Shown here: positions 34,492-41,904 of the stretch, one piece after another
Layout: every line of letters begins with the position of its first letter
Position numbering within the stretch: position 1 is the stretch's first letter
Source: Luteolibacter rhizosphaerae
GTDB taxonomy: Bacteria > Verrucomicrobiota > Verrucomicrobiia > Verrucomicrobiales > Akkermansiaceae
Direction of reading: 5' to 3'
NCBI RefSeq assembly: GCF_025950095.1
Contig: NZ_JAPDDR010000006.1
Location: 186,001 to 250,000 of the forward strand
Length of the DNA: 64,000 nt
Made by a program: the position numbers and the translations under genes
The notes under the pieces: model-generated
Told to the model about the DNA's origin: nothing
What the model saw: the letters and a program-made list of their open reading frames with translations, nothing else
Database searches by the model: none

Positions 34492-35346
34492 GTGAAGAGA
34501 AAGCCCCGCCAACGCCAGGGACGATGCATCTTTTGCAACGAGCTCGGACTGAATCACGAGCACGTTTGGGCAAATTGGATGAAGAAGGCTCTCCCTCCCA
34601 CGCAATCTCACGGCAACGGGATTGTATCATGGACCCATGATTTCAAAGCAAAGCACATCGTGGTCACGGATCGGGGCCGGAACATTGTAAGGAAGGGCAA
34701 CATGCTTCAGCAGCGTCTCCACATCGTGTGCCGCACATGCAATGGAGGCTGGATGAACAGGATCGTGGAAAAGACCAAGCCGCTTATCGAGTCATTAATG
34801 AGGAGTGAGCCCATCACTCTCGACCGCGAATCTCAGCACTGGCTTGCTTTGAAATTCACGAATTCCACCATAATGGCGGAGCAATTGGACCCGTTCACTG
34901 CCGCAGTTCCTCCAAAAGATCGCGAGGCAGTCTTTAGATCAAAAGCGCCTCTGCCGAATTGGGCGATCTACATCGGCAGAAATTCCAGTCCCCATTTCCG
35001 GCCCCTTCGGCACATTCACACGGGAGGATGTCTGATCCCATCCGCTACACTCGACCATAATCAAGGGATCAATCAAGCCGGGGCTCACACGTTCTATCAG
35101 CAAACAACCTTCACGCATGAGGACCTTGTGGTTTTTGCTTTCAGCTCCTCAGAAGCTGAGTTGATCAGCGAGATCAAGGAAAGATTCGTGGGTCCGCACT
35201 TCATCAGAATTCATCCTATCGAACAGGAGAATATACATTGGCCTTGCACCGAAGTGTTGCCCGAGGAAGGCATCATGGAGATCGCTTATTGGCTCAGGAC
35301 TACTATGGACATCACGCATAAAGAAGCTTCCGAGAAAGCGAATTGA
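34492..35346 (+). CDS. HNH-like Cys4/His protein
   Basis: 284 residues, GTG start. N-terminal CIFCNELGLNHEHVWANWMKK followed by CRTCNGGWMNRI gives a Cys-x2-Cys...His-x-His...Cys-x2-Cys arrangement like zinc-supported HNH endonuclease-related proteins. The catalytic nature is not proven. The rest (about 95-284) has no known domain. GC content is visibly lower than neighbours, and it lies between a gene remnant and repeat debris, so acquisition by transfer is likely. No partner methylase or toxin/antitoxin gene is adjacent. Confidence 0.6.
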   Translation: MKRKPRQRQGRCIFCNELGLNHEHVWANWMKKALPPTQSHGNGIVSWTHDFKAKHIVVTDRGRNIVRKGNMLQQRLHIVCRTCNGGWMNRIVEKTKPLIESLMRSEPITLDRESQHWLALKFTNSTIMAEQLDPFTAAVPPKDREAVFRSKAPLPNWAIYIGRNSSPHFRPLRHIHTGGCLIPSATLDHNQGINQAGAHTFYQQTTFTHEDLVVFAFSSSEAELISEIKERFVGPHFIRIHPIEQENIHWPCTEVLPEEGIMEIAYWLRTTMDITHKEASEKAN

Positions 35347-35385
35347 GGCCGAGCGAATGCAAAGTTTTTTAGGATTCACTTTGGC

Positions 35386-35440
35386 ACGTGGGAATCGAAG
35401 CCATGGCTCATTGGTGCTCGCGGGCTTTGGCGGCTTTGCG
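35386..35440 (-). repeat. Partial copy of the ppk1 3' end
   Basis: 27 bases, 35414-35440, are identical to 36165-36191 inside ppk1 (encoding the KAAKAREH end), and the flanking ~28 bases are about 75% alike with one indel. On the minus strand it reads KAAKAREHQ then stop, so the copy has diverged. It is either a degenerated duplicate of the ppk1 tail or the end of another lost gene. Confidence 0.6.
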
Positions 35441-35770
35441 ATCCAGCACGAAGGAAGCTCTTTGATGTTCGTTTTGTTTCCGATGCCAACCCAAGGGAGC
35501 CGCTCCTGCGTCGCGTCACCCTTGGGCTATAGGAGGGAACGACGTTGCCGTTCACGGGGGAGTCGAGGCGCTTGCCGTTTGCCCGCAAGTCTAAGGCCCT
35601 GATTCTTCAGGCAGGGTCCGGGGGTGTCCGGGGGCTCACTTCGAAGCGAGACACGGAGCGAGACACGGAGCGAAGCGGGGGAGGGAGGTTCGGGTACGCA
35701 TTGGGCTCTGAGACCAAATCAAAGAGATAAGGTGACTCTTTGAAGGGAGCGGCAGCAACGACTGATTTCT

Positions 35771-35841
35771 ACGGATTCAGGGATGGGGAAGTGCTTGTTC
35801 CGCAAGGACTCCAGGAGGCCTTTGAATCCGTAAATCCGTGG
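35771..35841. repeat. Short intergenic inverted repeat, related to the 4669-4902 element
   Basis: ACGGATTCA (35771-35779) faces TGAATCCGT (35823-35831), followed by AAATCCGTGG. The same words (ACGGAT / TGAATCCGT) face each other inside the element at 4738-4859, so both are likely members of one dispersed intergenic repeat family. Confidence 0.5.
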
Positions 35842-35940
35842 TCCCTGCCGCCCTCTTTGAAGAGGTCTCCTTTATCGGGAGATTTGGTATGAGACCAAAC
35901 GCGAGGAAAGAATGTCGATGCCCTTCGGTAGGGATACCGG

Positions 35941-36063
35941 AATCACTTGGCGGCCCCCTTGTGCCCCTTCAGGGCACCAATCACTTTTGGCGGTATACCC
36001 AGGGTTGCGTCGCGTTGCTCCTTACCCTGGGCTTTCTCATTGCCGCCCCTTTGGGGCTCTAGA
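35941..36063. repeat. Hairpin-rich intergenic repeat element
   Basis: Contains three hairpins in a row: GTGCCC/GGGCAC (35961-35977), CCCAGGG/CCCTGGG (35998-36031) enclosed by GGCGG/CCGCC (from about 35989 to 36047), and GCCCC/GGGGC (36045-36056). AATCACTTGGCGG and AATCACTTTTGGCGG form a direct repeat. Regular structure without coding content indicates a mobile or RNA-structured intergenic element. Confidence 0.5.
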
Positions 36064-36125
36064 GGCCTGAGGTGAGCGGGGCAGCGAGATCGGTTCGAGC
36101 GGACTAAAGTCCGCGCTCCCGGAGG

Positions 36126-38219
36126 CTACTTCGGGACGTGGGGCTCGAAGGTCATGGCGCGTTCGTGCTCGCGGGCTTTGGCGGCTTTGCGGGCTTCCTT
36201 GAAGAAGAATTCCTGGGCGCGGAATTTCTTTTCGCCTTGGGCGGGCCTGAGGCGTTCGGAGGAGCCGTCGGGGAGGATCTTGGAGGCTTGGGCATTGTCC
36301 TGGAAGAAGGCTTCGAGGATGCGGAGGAGGCGGCGGCGGGCGCGGCTGTCCTCGACGGGAATCATGAGCTCGACGCGGCGGTCGAGGTTGCGGCCCATCC
36401 AGTCGGCGGAGGCGATGAAGATGCCGGGGTCGCCGCCCTGGTGGAAGTAGAAGATGCGGGCGTGCTCGAGGAAGCGGTCGATGATGGAGACGACGCGGAT
36501 GTGCTTCGAGTGCTTGGCATCGCCGGTCTTGAGGCAGCAGATGCCGCGGACGTTGAGGTTGATCTCCACGCCGGCCTTGGAGGCCTGATAGAGGGCGGCG
36601 ATGATGTCCGGGTCCTGGAGCGAGTTGACCTTCGCGAGGATGCGGGCGGGCTCGCCCTGGCGGGCGCGCTCGGCCTCGGAGGCGATGAGGTCGAGCAGGC
36701 GCGGCTTCATCGCGGTGGGCGCGGGGACGAGGCGCTGGAAGCGGAGGAGCTTCGAGCGACCGGTGACGGCATTGAAGAAGAGCGAGGCATCGGCTCCGTA
36801 CTCGGGGCGGCAGCTCAGCAGCGAGATATCGGTGTAGAGCTTGGCGGTGCTCTCGTTGTAATTGCCGGTGCCGAGGTGGACGTAGCGGCGCAGGCGGCCA
36901 TCCTCGCGGCGGACAACGAGGCAGATCTTGGCGTGGGTCTTGAGCCCCTTCACGCCGTAGACGATCTGGGCACCGGCGCGCTGGAGTTCTTCCGCGCGGA
37001 GCAGATTGCGCGCTTCATCGAAGCGGGCCTTGAGCTCGACGAGCACGGTGACGGTCTTGCCATTCTCCGCGGCGCGGATGAGGGCATCGATGATGCGGGA
37101 CTGGCGGGCGGTGCGGTAGAGGACCTGCTTGATGGACACGACCTGCGGGTCATCCGCGGCTTCTTCCACGAGGCGCATGACCGGCTCGAAGCTTTCGTAC
37201 GGGTGATGTAGTAGCAGATCGCGGCGGCCGATGGCCTCGAAGATCGATTCGCCCGGAGCGAGGTCCGGGGAGGGCTGTGAGGGCCAGTCCTCATCCCGCA
37301 ACGCCTCCATGCCGGGCAGGAAGGCGAGGTCCATGAACTGGGAGAGAGCGAGCGGGCCATTGATCCGCATGATCTCATTGCTGGAAGCGCGGCAAACTTC
37401 CTGGATCACCTTCGCGAGATCGCGGGGCAGACTGACGGGGAGTTCCAAGCGGACGGTGTCCGAGAGCTTGCGGGCGGCGAGGACTTCTTCCATCTCGCCG
37501 GCAAGGTCCGAGGCGTCTTCTTCCTGCACGGCGATATCGCCATTCCGGGTGACGCGGAAGCAGGCGGTGGCCTCGACTTCCTCACCGGGGAAGAGTTCGT
37601 GGGCATGCAGGGCGACGATGTCCTCCACGAGGAGGAAAGCCGAGCTATCGCCGACATCGCTCACCGGGAAGCGGCGCGGGATGCCCTCGGGGATCGGCAC
37701 CATGGCGTGGCGGACGGTGGAGGTCTCGGGATCGGAGACGCGGCAGGCCACGATCAGTTGCAGGGCCGGAACTGCGGGCGGGTCCTCGCCCGGGACCACG
37801 CCGAGCGGGGTGAGCAGCGGCGAGATGGCATCGTGGAAGGCGGCGGCCACTTGGTCCGACTGGGTGGCGGTCAGGCCCTTCGTATTCAGGAAGCGGATGC
37901 CGGCGGAGTTGAGGGCGGGGACAAGGGTGTCCCGGAAGAGTTCATACTGGCTCTCCACCATCTGCTGCACGCGCTTGCGGATGGCGGTGAGCTGCTGGTT
38001 CGGCGTCATGCCGGAGGGATCTGCTGCCTTGCGGCCGCTGCGGGAAAGCAGCATGAGGCTGCCGACCCGGACTTGGAAGAACTCGTCGAGATTCGATGCC
38101 GTGATGGCGAGGAACTTCACCCGCTCCAGGAGGGGGAGATCCGCGCGCAGGGCTTCATTCAGCACGCGCTGGTTGAACTCCAGCCAGGACAGCTCGCGGT
38201 TGATGAAGGGAAGAGGCAT
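36126..38219 (-). CDS. ppk1: Polyphosphate kinase 1
   Basis: 697 residues, the usual length. It reversibly makes polyphosphate from ATP. N-terminal domain FINRELSWLEFNQRVLNEA and SNLDEFFQVRVG; phospholipase-D-like catalytic domains with GLKTHAKICLVVRR and FLEHARIFYFHQGG carrying the two key histidines, and ELKARFDEARN. The extreme C-terminus (KAAKAREHERAMTFEPHVPK) is partly duplicated at 35386. Downstream of ppx on the same strand with a 60-bp gap that includes a GTAGCGA tandem run (about 38240-38260). Confidence 0.95.
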   Translation of the reverse strand: MPLPFINRELSWLEFNQRVLNEALRADLPLLERVKFLAITASNLDEFFQVRVGSLMLLSRSGRKAADPSGMTPNQQLTAIRKRVQQMVESQYELFRDTLVPALNSAGIRFLNTKGLTATQSDQVAAAFHDAISPLLTPLGVVPGEDPPAVPALQLIVACRVSDPETSTVRHAMVPIPEGIPRRFPVSDVGDSSAFLLVEDIVALHAHELFPGEEVEATACFRVTRNGDIAVQEEDASDLAGEMEEVLAARKLSDTVRLELPVSLPRDLAKVIQEVCRASSNEIMRINGPLALSQFMDLAFLPGMEALRDEDWPSQPSPDLAPGESIFEAIGRRDLLLHHPYESFEPVMRLVEEAADDPQVVSIKQVLYRTARQSRIIDALIRAAENGKTVTVLVELKARFDEARNLLRAEELQRAGAQIVYGVKGLKTHAKICLVVRREDGRLRRYVHLGTGNYNESTAKLYTDISLLSCRPEYGADASLFFNAVTGRSKLLRFQRLVPAPTAMKPRLLDLIASEAERARQGEPARILAKVNSLQDPDIIAALYQASKAGVEINLNVRGICCLKTGDAKHSKHIRVVSIIDRFLEHARIFYFHQGGDPGIFIASADWMGRNLDRRVELMIPVEDSRARRRLLRILEAFFQDNAQASKILPDGSSERLRPAQGEKKFRAQEFFFKEARKAAKAREHERAMTFEPHVPK

Positions 38220-38279
38220 GGAAGAAGATGGAGTAGCAGGTAGCGAGTAGCGAGTAGCGAGGGGCTTGAGGAGACGGAC

Positions 38280-39827
38280 TTAGCCGGCGTCGTCGATGAC
38301 GACCTCGAGGCCGAAGACTTGCTCGAAGAGGTCGCCCTTCGAGGCCATGGCGAGGCGTTCGACGGCGGCATCCGTCACGCCGGGGAGGACGAGGCGCAAG
38401 CGGCGATCGTCACGGCGGATGACGATTTCGTGGACGCGCTGGTCGTGGGTGCGCTCGAGGGCATCCGCCACGCGGAGCAGGGCGGAGAGCTTCGAGACGC
38501 GGATGCGGTCCACGGTATCGAGATCGCGGTAGTTCGGGTGATCGATGCGCGGGCCGGAGTGGCGGTGGTAGCGCGAGATCATGGCGACCATGGTGATGTC
38601 CTGGCGATCAAGCCCGAAGATCTCGCTATTCAGGATGATGTACTCCGAGTGCTTGTGGTGGGCGCGCGGGCTGACGAAGGTGCCGACCTCATGCAGGATG
38701 GCGGCGACCTGCAGCAGCATGGCATCGTGCTTGGTCATGCCGTGGAGCTGCTGCAGCTCGGAAAAGAGGTGCTGGCAGATCTTCGCGACGTGCTCACCGT
38801 GGCGCGGATCCGATTGGTAGCGGAGCGCGAGGATGCGGGCGGAGCGGAGCACCTCCTGATCGAGGGTGCCGACGAGGCTGCCGGATACGAGCAGGTCCTG
38901 CAGGATGCCCTGCTCGTAATCGCTGGAGGGGATGTGGACTTCCTTCAGGCCGAAGTTCTCGGCGATGGCGAGATTCGTCTCCAGCGCGGGGAGGAGGGCC
39001 TCCGCGGTCTGGTAATCGATCTGATAGCGGGTGACCAGATCGAGATCGCTCATCTGGGCGGCTTCCAGCGTGGTCTTCTTGAGCGACTTGAGCGAGTGGG
39101 CGCCGGCGCCCTTCGAGAGATAGCGGGCGATCTGTTGGATCTCGTAGCCGATCACGACCAGGGCATCGAGTTCGACGTCATGATAGTCGAACTTCATCTG
39201 GGCGAGATTACCGCTGGTGTGCTCGCGGATGACGCGGAGCATGGCGGCGCCCTCCGCGTGCGTGCCATCGGTGGCCTCGCGGGTGCGGTGGGTGCCGAGA
39301 CGGTAGCTGGTGTAGCGGGTGATGGCACCCTCCTGGAAGAGCAGGGCGCGGGTATTCCCGGGGCCGACGTGGACAACCAAGGTGCAGCGGCGCTTCATGG
39401 CCGGGGTGTCTTTCAGGCGGCGGCGGGTCTTCAGATAGATCAGGCGGGTCATCTCGCCGTCATCGATCGGGTTGATCGAGAGGCCGCAGGCGATGCGGAT
39501 GCGGTTGAGGAAGACGTCGTAGTTGGTCGCCTCGATCAGGATATTGGTGGCGACGGCGCGGGTAATGTTATGTCCATCCGCGCCGTATTCGGCGAGGGCG
39601 TCCTGATAGTCCTCGAGGATGGAGACGATGCGCTCGGTGGTCTCCGCGCTGACCTTGCCGTGGCGGAAGACATCGCGGGCCAAGGGGGCGGGCTGCTCGA
39701 GGAAATCCACGGCGCGGTGGGAGCCATTCGGCAGGACCTCCGCGACGAGCAGAGAGACGGAACTGGCCCCGACGTGAATCGCGGTGACGAGCGATCCGGT
39801 GGCGTCGGCAGTCGAGGCGGAAGACAT
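38280..39827 (-). CDS. Ppx/GppA exopolyphosphatase with HD domain
   Basis: 515 residues from ATG 39827 (MSSASTADATG); an upstream in-frame ATG at 39932 would add 35 residues unlike the family. N-terminal actin-like ASKHA fold AIHVGASSVSLLVAEV, a divergent form of the usual IDLGSNS motif, and VVHVGPGNTRALL, standing in for the GGGS-type motif. From about 300 an HD-like domain with LLQVAAILHEVGTF and HHKHSEYII. It should degrade polyphosphate or pppGpp; the motif changes (H for D, A for N) raise doubt about catalysis. Forms a unit with ppk1. Confidence 0.82.
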   Translation of the reverse strand: MSSASTADATGSLVTAIHVGASSVSLLVAEVLPNGSHRAVDFLEQPAPLARDVFRHGKVSAETTERIVSILEDYQDALAEYGADGHNITRAVATNILIEATNYDVFLNRIRIACGLSINPIDDGEMTRLIYLKTRRRLKDTPAMKRRCTLVVHVGPGNTRALLFQEGAITRYTSYRLGTHRTREATDGTHAEGAAMLRVIREHTSGNLAQMKFDYHDVELDALVVIGYEIQQIARYLSKGAGAHSLKSLKKTTLEAAQMSDLDLVTRYQIDYQTAEALLPALETNLAIAENFGLKEVHIPSSDYEQGILQDLLVSGSLVGTLDQEVLRSARILALRYQSDPRHGEHVAKICQHLFSELQQLHGMTKHDAMLLQVAAILHEVGTFVSPRAHHKHSEYIILNSEIFGLDRQDITMVAMISRYHRHSGPRIDHPNYRDLDTVDRIRVSKLSALLRVADALERTHDQRVHEIVIRRDDRRLRLVLPGVTDAAVERLAMASKGDLFEQVFGLEVVIDDAG

Positions 39828-39940
39828 CGGCCAAAGACAGCGCGGGAGCAGCGGCCTTTCAATGACGAATGTGTGACGGTGAAAGAACACGGGAGTCCAT
39901 GCTTGCCATGACGAGGGCCTGCGGATGACCATGGGCCGCG

Positions 39941-40762
39941 ATGAAAATCGGCGAATCCATCAAGCGGTACCGGGTGAAACCCGGAGACAAGGTGGACCTC
40001 GCCGCGTGGGATGCCGGCGATTGCTCGCTTTTCAGCGGTGGCAAGATCGAGTCCCAGACGGTTTTCGACGAGCTGCGGGACGAGTTGCAGGCGCTGCAGA
40101 AGGTGCTCTATGCGCAGAACAAGCACCGCGTGCTGATCGTGCTGCAGGCGATGGACACCGGCGGCAAGGACGGGTGCGTGAAGCATGTCTTCTCCCGGGT
40201 GGATCCGCAGGGGGTGAACGTGAAGGCCTTCAAGAAGCCGAGCGAGGAGGAGCTGGCCCACGATTTCCTGTGGCGGGTGCATCCGCATGTGCCGGGGAAC
40301 GGCCAGATCGTGATCTTCAACCGCAGCCACTACGAGGACATCCTGGCGGTGCGGGTGAAGAAGCTCTTCGGCGACGAGGTGTGGAAGCGGCGTTACCGGC
40401 ACGTGACGGACTTCGAGCGGATGCTGGCGGAGGAGGGGACGACGATCATCAAGATGTTCCTGCAGATCTCGAAGGACGAGCAGAAGCGCCGGCTGGAATC
40501 CCGGCTGGCGAATCCGGCGAAGCACTGGAAGCTCAACCCGGACGACATGTCCGACCGCGCGCGCTGGAGTGAATTCCAGAAGGCGTATGAGGATCTGATC
40601 GAGAAGACGAGCACGGACCAAGCGCCGTGGTACATCATCCCGGGCGACCGGAAGTGGTACCGCAACCTGGTGGTGGCGCGGATCATGGTGGATACGCTGC
40701 GGGGGCTGCGGATGGATTACCCGAAGCCGGACTGGGATCCCGCCTCCGTGAAGATCGTTTGA
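39941..40762 (+). CDS. PPK2-family polyphosphate:nucleotide phosphotransferase
   Basis: 273 residues. P-loop kinase with Walker A QAMDTGGKDG (69-78), Walker B FNRSHYEDIL, and lid arginines (KDEQKRRLESRL), matching the polyphosphate kinase 2 family, which uses polyphosphate to phosphorylate nucleoside mono- or diphosphates. Which nucleotide cannot be told. Divergent from ppx with 113 bp between starts, so the polyphosphate genes probably share a control region. The next gene begins 2 bp after the stop. Confidence 0.92.
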   Translation: MKIGESIKRYRVKPGDKVDLAAWDAGDCSLFSGGKIESQTVFDELRDELQALQKVLYAQNKHRVLIVLQAMDTGGKDGCVKHVFSRVDPQGVNVKAFKKPSEEELAHDFLWRVHPHVPGNGQIVIFNRSHYEDILAVRVKKLFGDEVWKRRYRHVTDFERMLAEEGTTIIKMFLQISKDEQKRRLESRLANPAKHWKLNPDDMSDRARWSEFQKAYEDLIEKTSTDQAPWYIIPGDRKWYRNLVVARIMVDTLRGLRMDYPKPDWDPASVKIV

Positions 40763-40764
40763 GA

Positions 40765-41178
40765 ATGAGGCTACACCTGTTAGCTCCGGTGATCTGCGTG
40801 GCGGTTCTCTCCGCTTGCGGAACGGGCGAGAAGGAGAAGAAGGAGCCCGAGCAGCTCGATCCGTATCGCTCGCTGATGTCCGAGCGGGTCAACGCGGTGA
40901 TCTACTCGGGCAAGCGGCCGGCGAAGGTGATGGAGGAGCTGGGGCTGCTCGGGATCGCTCCCGGCAAGGACTTCGAAGAGTTCAAGGAAGAGAGCAAAAT
41001 CGACGACTGGTTCACGACGGAGGAACACCCGATCGGGCCGGTACGATACACCTCCCTGACCTGCGGGCTTTCCCCGGTGGTGGATGAAGAGGGGGAAATG
41101 GTCCGCTTCTACCGGAACCGGAAATTGATCGAGGGTGAGATGCAGCCGGAGATCTTCCTGGGGCCTGGGGACGAGTAA
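40765..41178 (+). CDS. Small lipoprotein, unknown function
   Basis: 137 residues. Signal peptide with lipobox VLSAC (LSAC, lipidated Cys at 18), followed by GTGEKEKKEPEQ. The rest is acidic, with EELGLLGIAPGKDFEEFKEE and a hydrophilic C-terminus; no domain recognised. It starts 2 bp after the PPK2 stop, so co-transcription with it is probable, but a role in phosphate metabolism is only a guess. Confidence 0.7.
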   Translation: MRLHLLAPVICVAVLSACGTGEKEKKEPEQLDPYRSLMSERVNAVIYSGKRPAKVMEELGLLGIAPGKDFEEFKEESKIDDWFTTEEHPIGPVRYTSLTCGLSPVVDEEGEMVRFYRNRKLIEGEMQPEIFLGPGDE

Positions 41179-41277
41179 GATAAGGGAGGTCGGAGGGGCG
41201 CTCCGGGCGGTATAAGTTACCCGGAAATCGCGGATCTAACCCAAACCCGCTTTTTCTTAATCCCAAAGAGACGCGAT

Positions 41278-41362
41278 ATTTCGCGAAATCTTCCAAATTG
41301 GGGTGATCTGTAAGTCGCTCATTTTGAGTGCTTTCATCGGTTCCTATAGGTACACATAGGTA
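41278..41362. promoter_or_regulatory. Candidate operator sites upstream of the AraC-type gene
   Basis: ATTTCGCGAAAT (41278-41289) is a perfect 12-bp palindrome. Two direct copies of ATAGGTA (41346-41352 and 41356-41362) are spaced 10 bp apart, one helical turn, the arrangement AraC-family regulators bind. Both lie in the 248-bp gap before the AraC-type gene and may serve autoregulation. Inference only. Confidence 0.4.
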
Positions 41363-41426
41363 TCCATTCCCCACGTGATTCGATAAGGGTTCAGCATCCG
41401 CCGGAAAGTACCGGGGGAGAAAGCCC

Positions 41427-41879
41427 ATGAAACTCCAGACATACGACACGTGCTACCACGAAGCATCGGTCCCGGACTGCCCGGATGCCGTGCTGCCGAT
41501 CGAGCCGGACGCCATGTGCCCGCTGGCGGATGAAGAAGATTTCCCGGGAATCGCCAAGGTGATCCGGACCATCCGCGAGGAGTATTCCCGTCCGCTCTCG
41601 GTGACAACGCTGGCGCGCGAGTGCGGGATGTCCGTGCGCTCGCTGCACCGGGCCTACCGCGCGGTGACGGGGAACACGGTGGGGCGTGACCTGCTGAACC
41701 GCCGGATCGAGGCGGCTGCGGACATGCTGCGCGAGGACGACATCAAGCTGGAGCCCGTGGCCATGGAGACGGGACTGCGCAATGCGAAGAATCTCTGCCG
41801 ACTTTTCAAAGAACACTTCGGGCTGACGCCCGGGCAATGGAAGGACTCCTTCCAACGCAACTGCGCTCGTAGCGCCTGA
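41427..41879 (+). CDS. Stand-alone AraC-family DNA-binding protein
   Basis: 150 residues. Two AraC-type helix-turn-helix motifs: LSVTTLARECGMSVRSLHRAY (57-77) and the second around VAMETGLRNAKNLCRLFKEHFGLTPGQW (111-138), ending with the typical FGLTPGQW. The N-terminal 40 residues have no ligand-binding domain, which is unusual for AraC regulators. It is 25 bp upstream of the Verru_Chthon-like operon on the same strand and may control it. No Shine-Dalgarno is obvious. Confidence 0.85.
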   Translation: MKLQTYDTCYHEASVPDCPDAVLPIEPDAMCPLADEEDFPGIAKVIRTIREEYSRPLSVTTLARECGMSVRSLHRAYRAVTGNTVGRDLLNRRIEAAADMLREDDIKLEPVAMETGLRNAKNLCRLFKEHFGLTPGQWKDSFQRNCARSA

Positions 41880-41904
41880 GCGGTTCTTCACCCAAACCCA
41901 AACA

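Larger units (their letters stand above)
35347..36125. other. Non-coding accessory stretch with repeats and debris
   Basis: 779 bases with no credible gene. It holds a copy of the 3' end of ppk1 (35386-35440), two 12-bp tandem units AGCGAGACACGG (35645-35668), an opposing ACGGATTCA/TGAATCCGT pair (35771-35841), and a hairpin-rich block (35941-36063). This patchwork and the adjoining remnant at 34163 suggest repeated insertion and decay next to the ppk1 3' end. Confidence 0.6.

Noticed and set aside
41280-41430. Extension of the AraC-type gene upstream
   Set aside because: No in-frame start with a signal or domain upstream; homology begins near the ATG at 41427.
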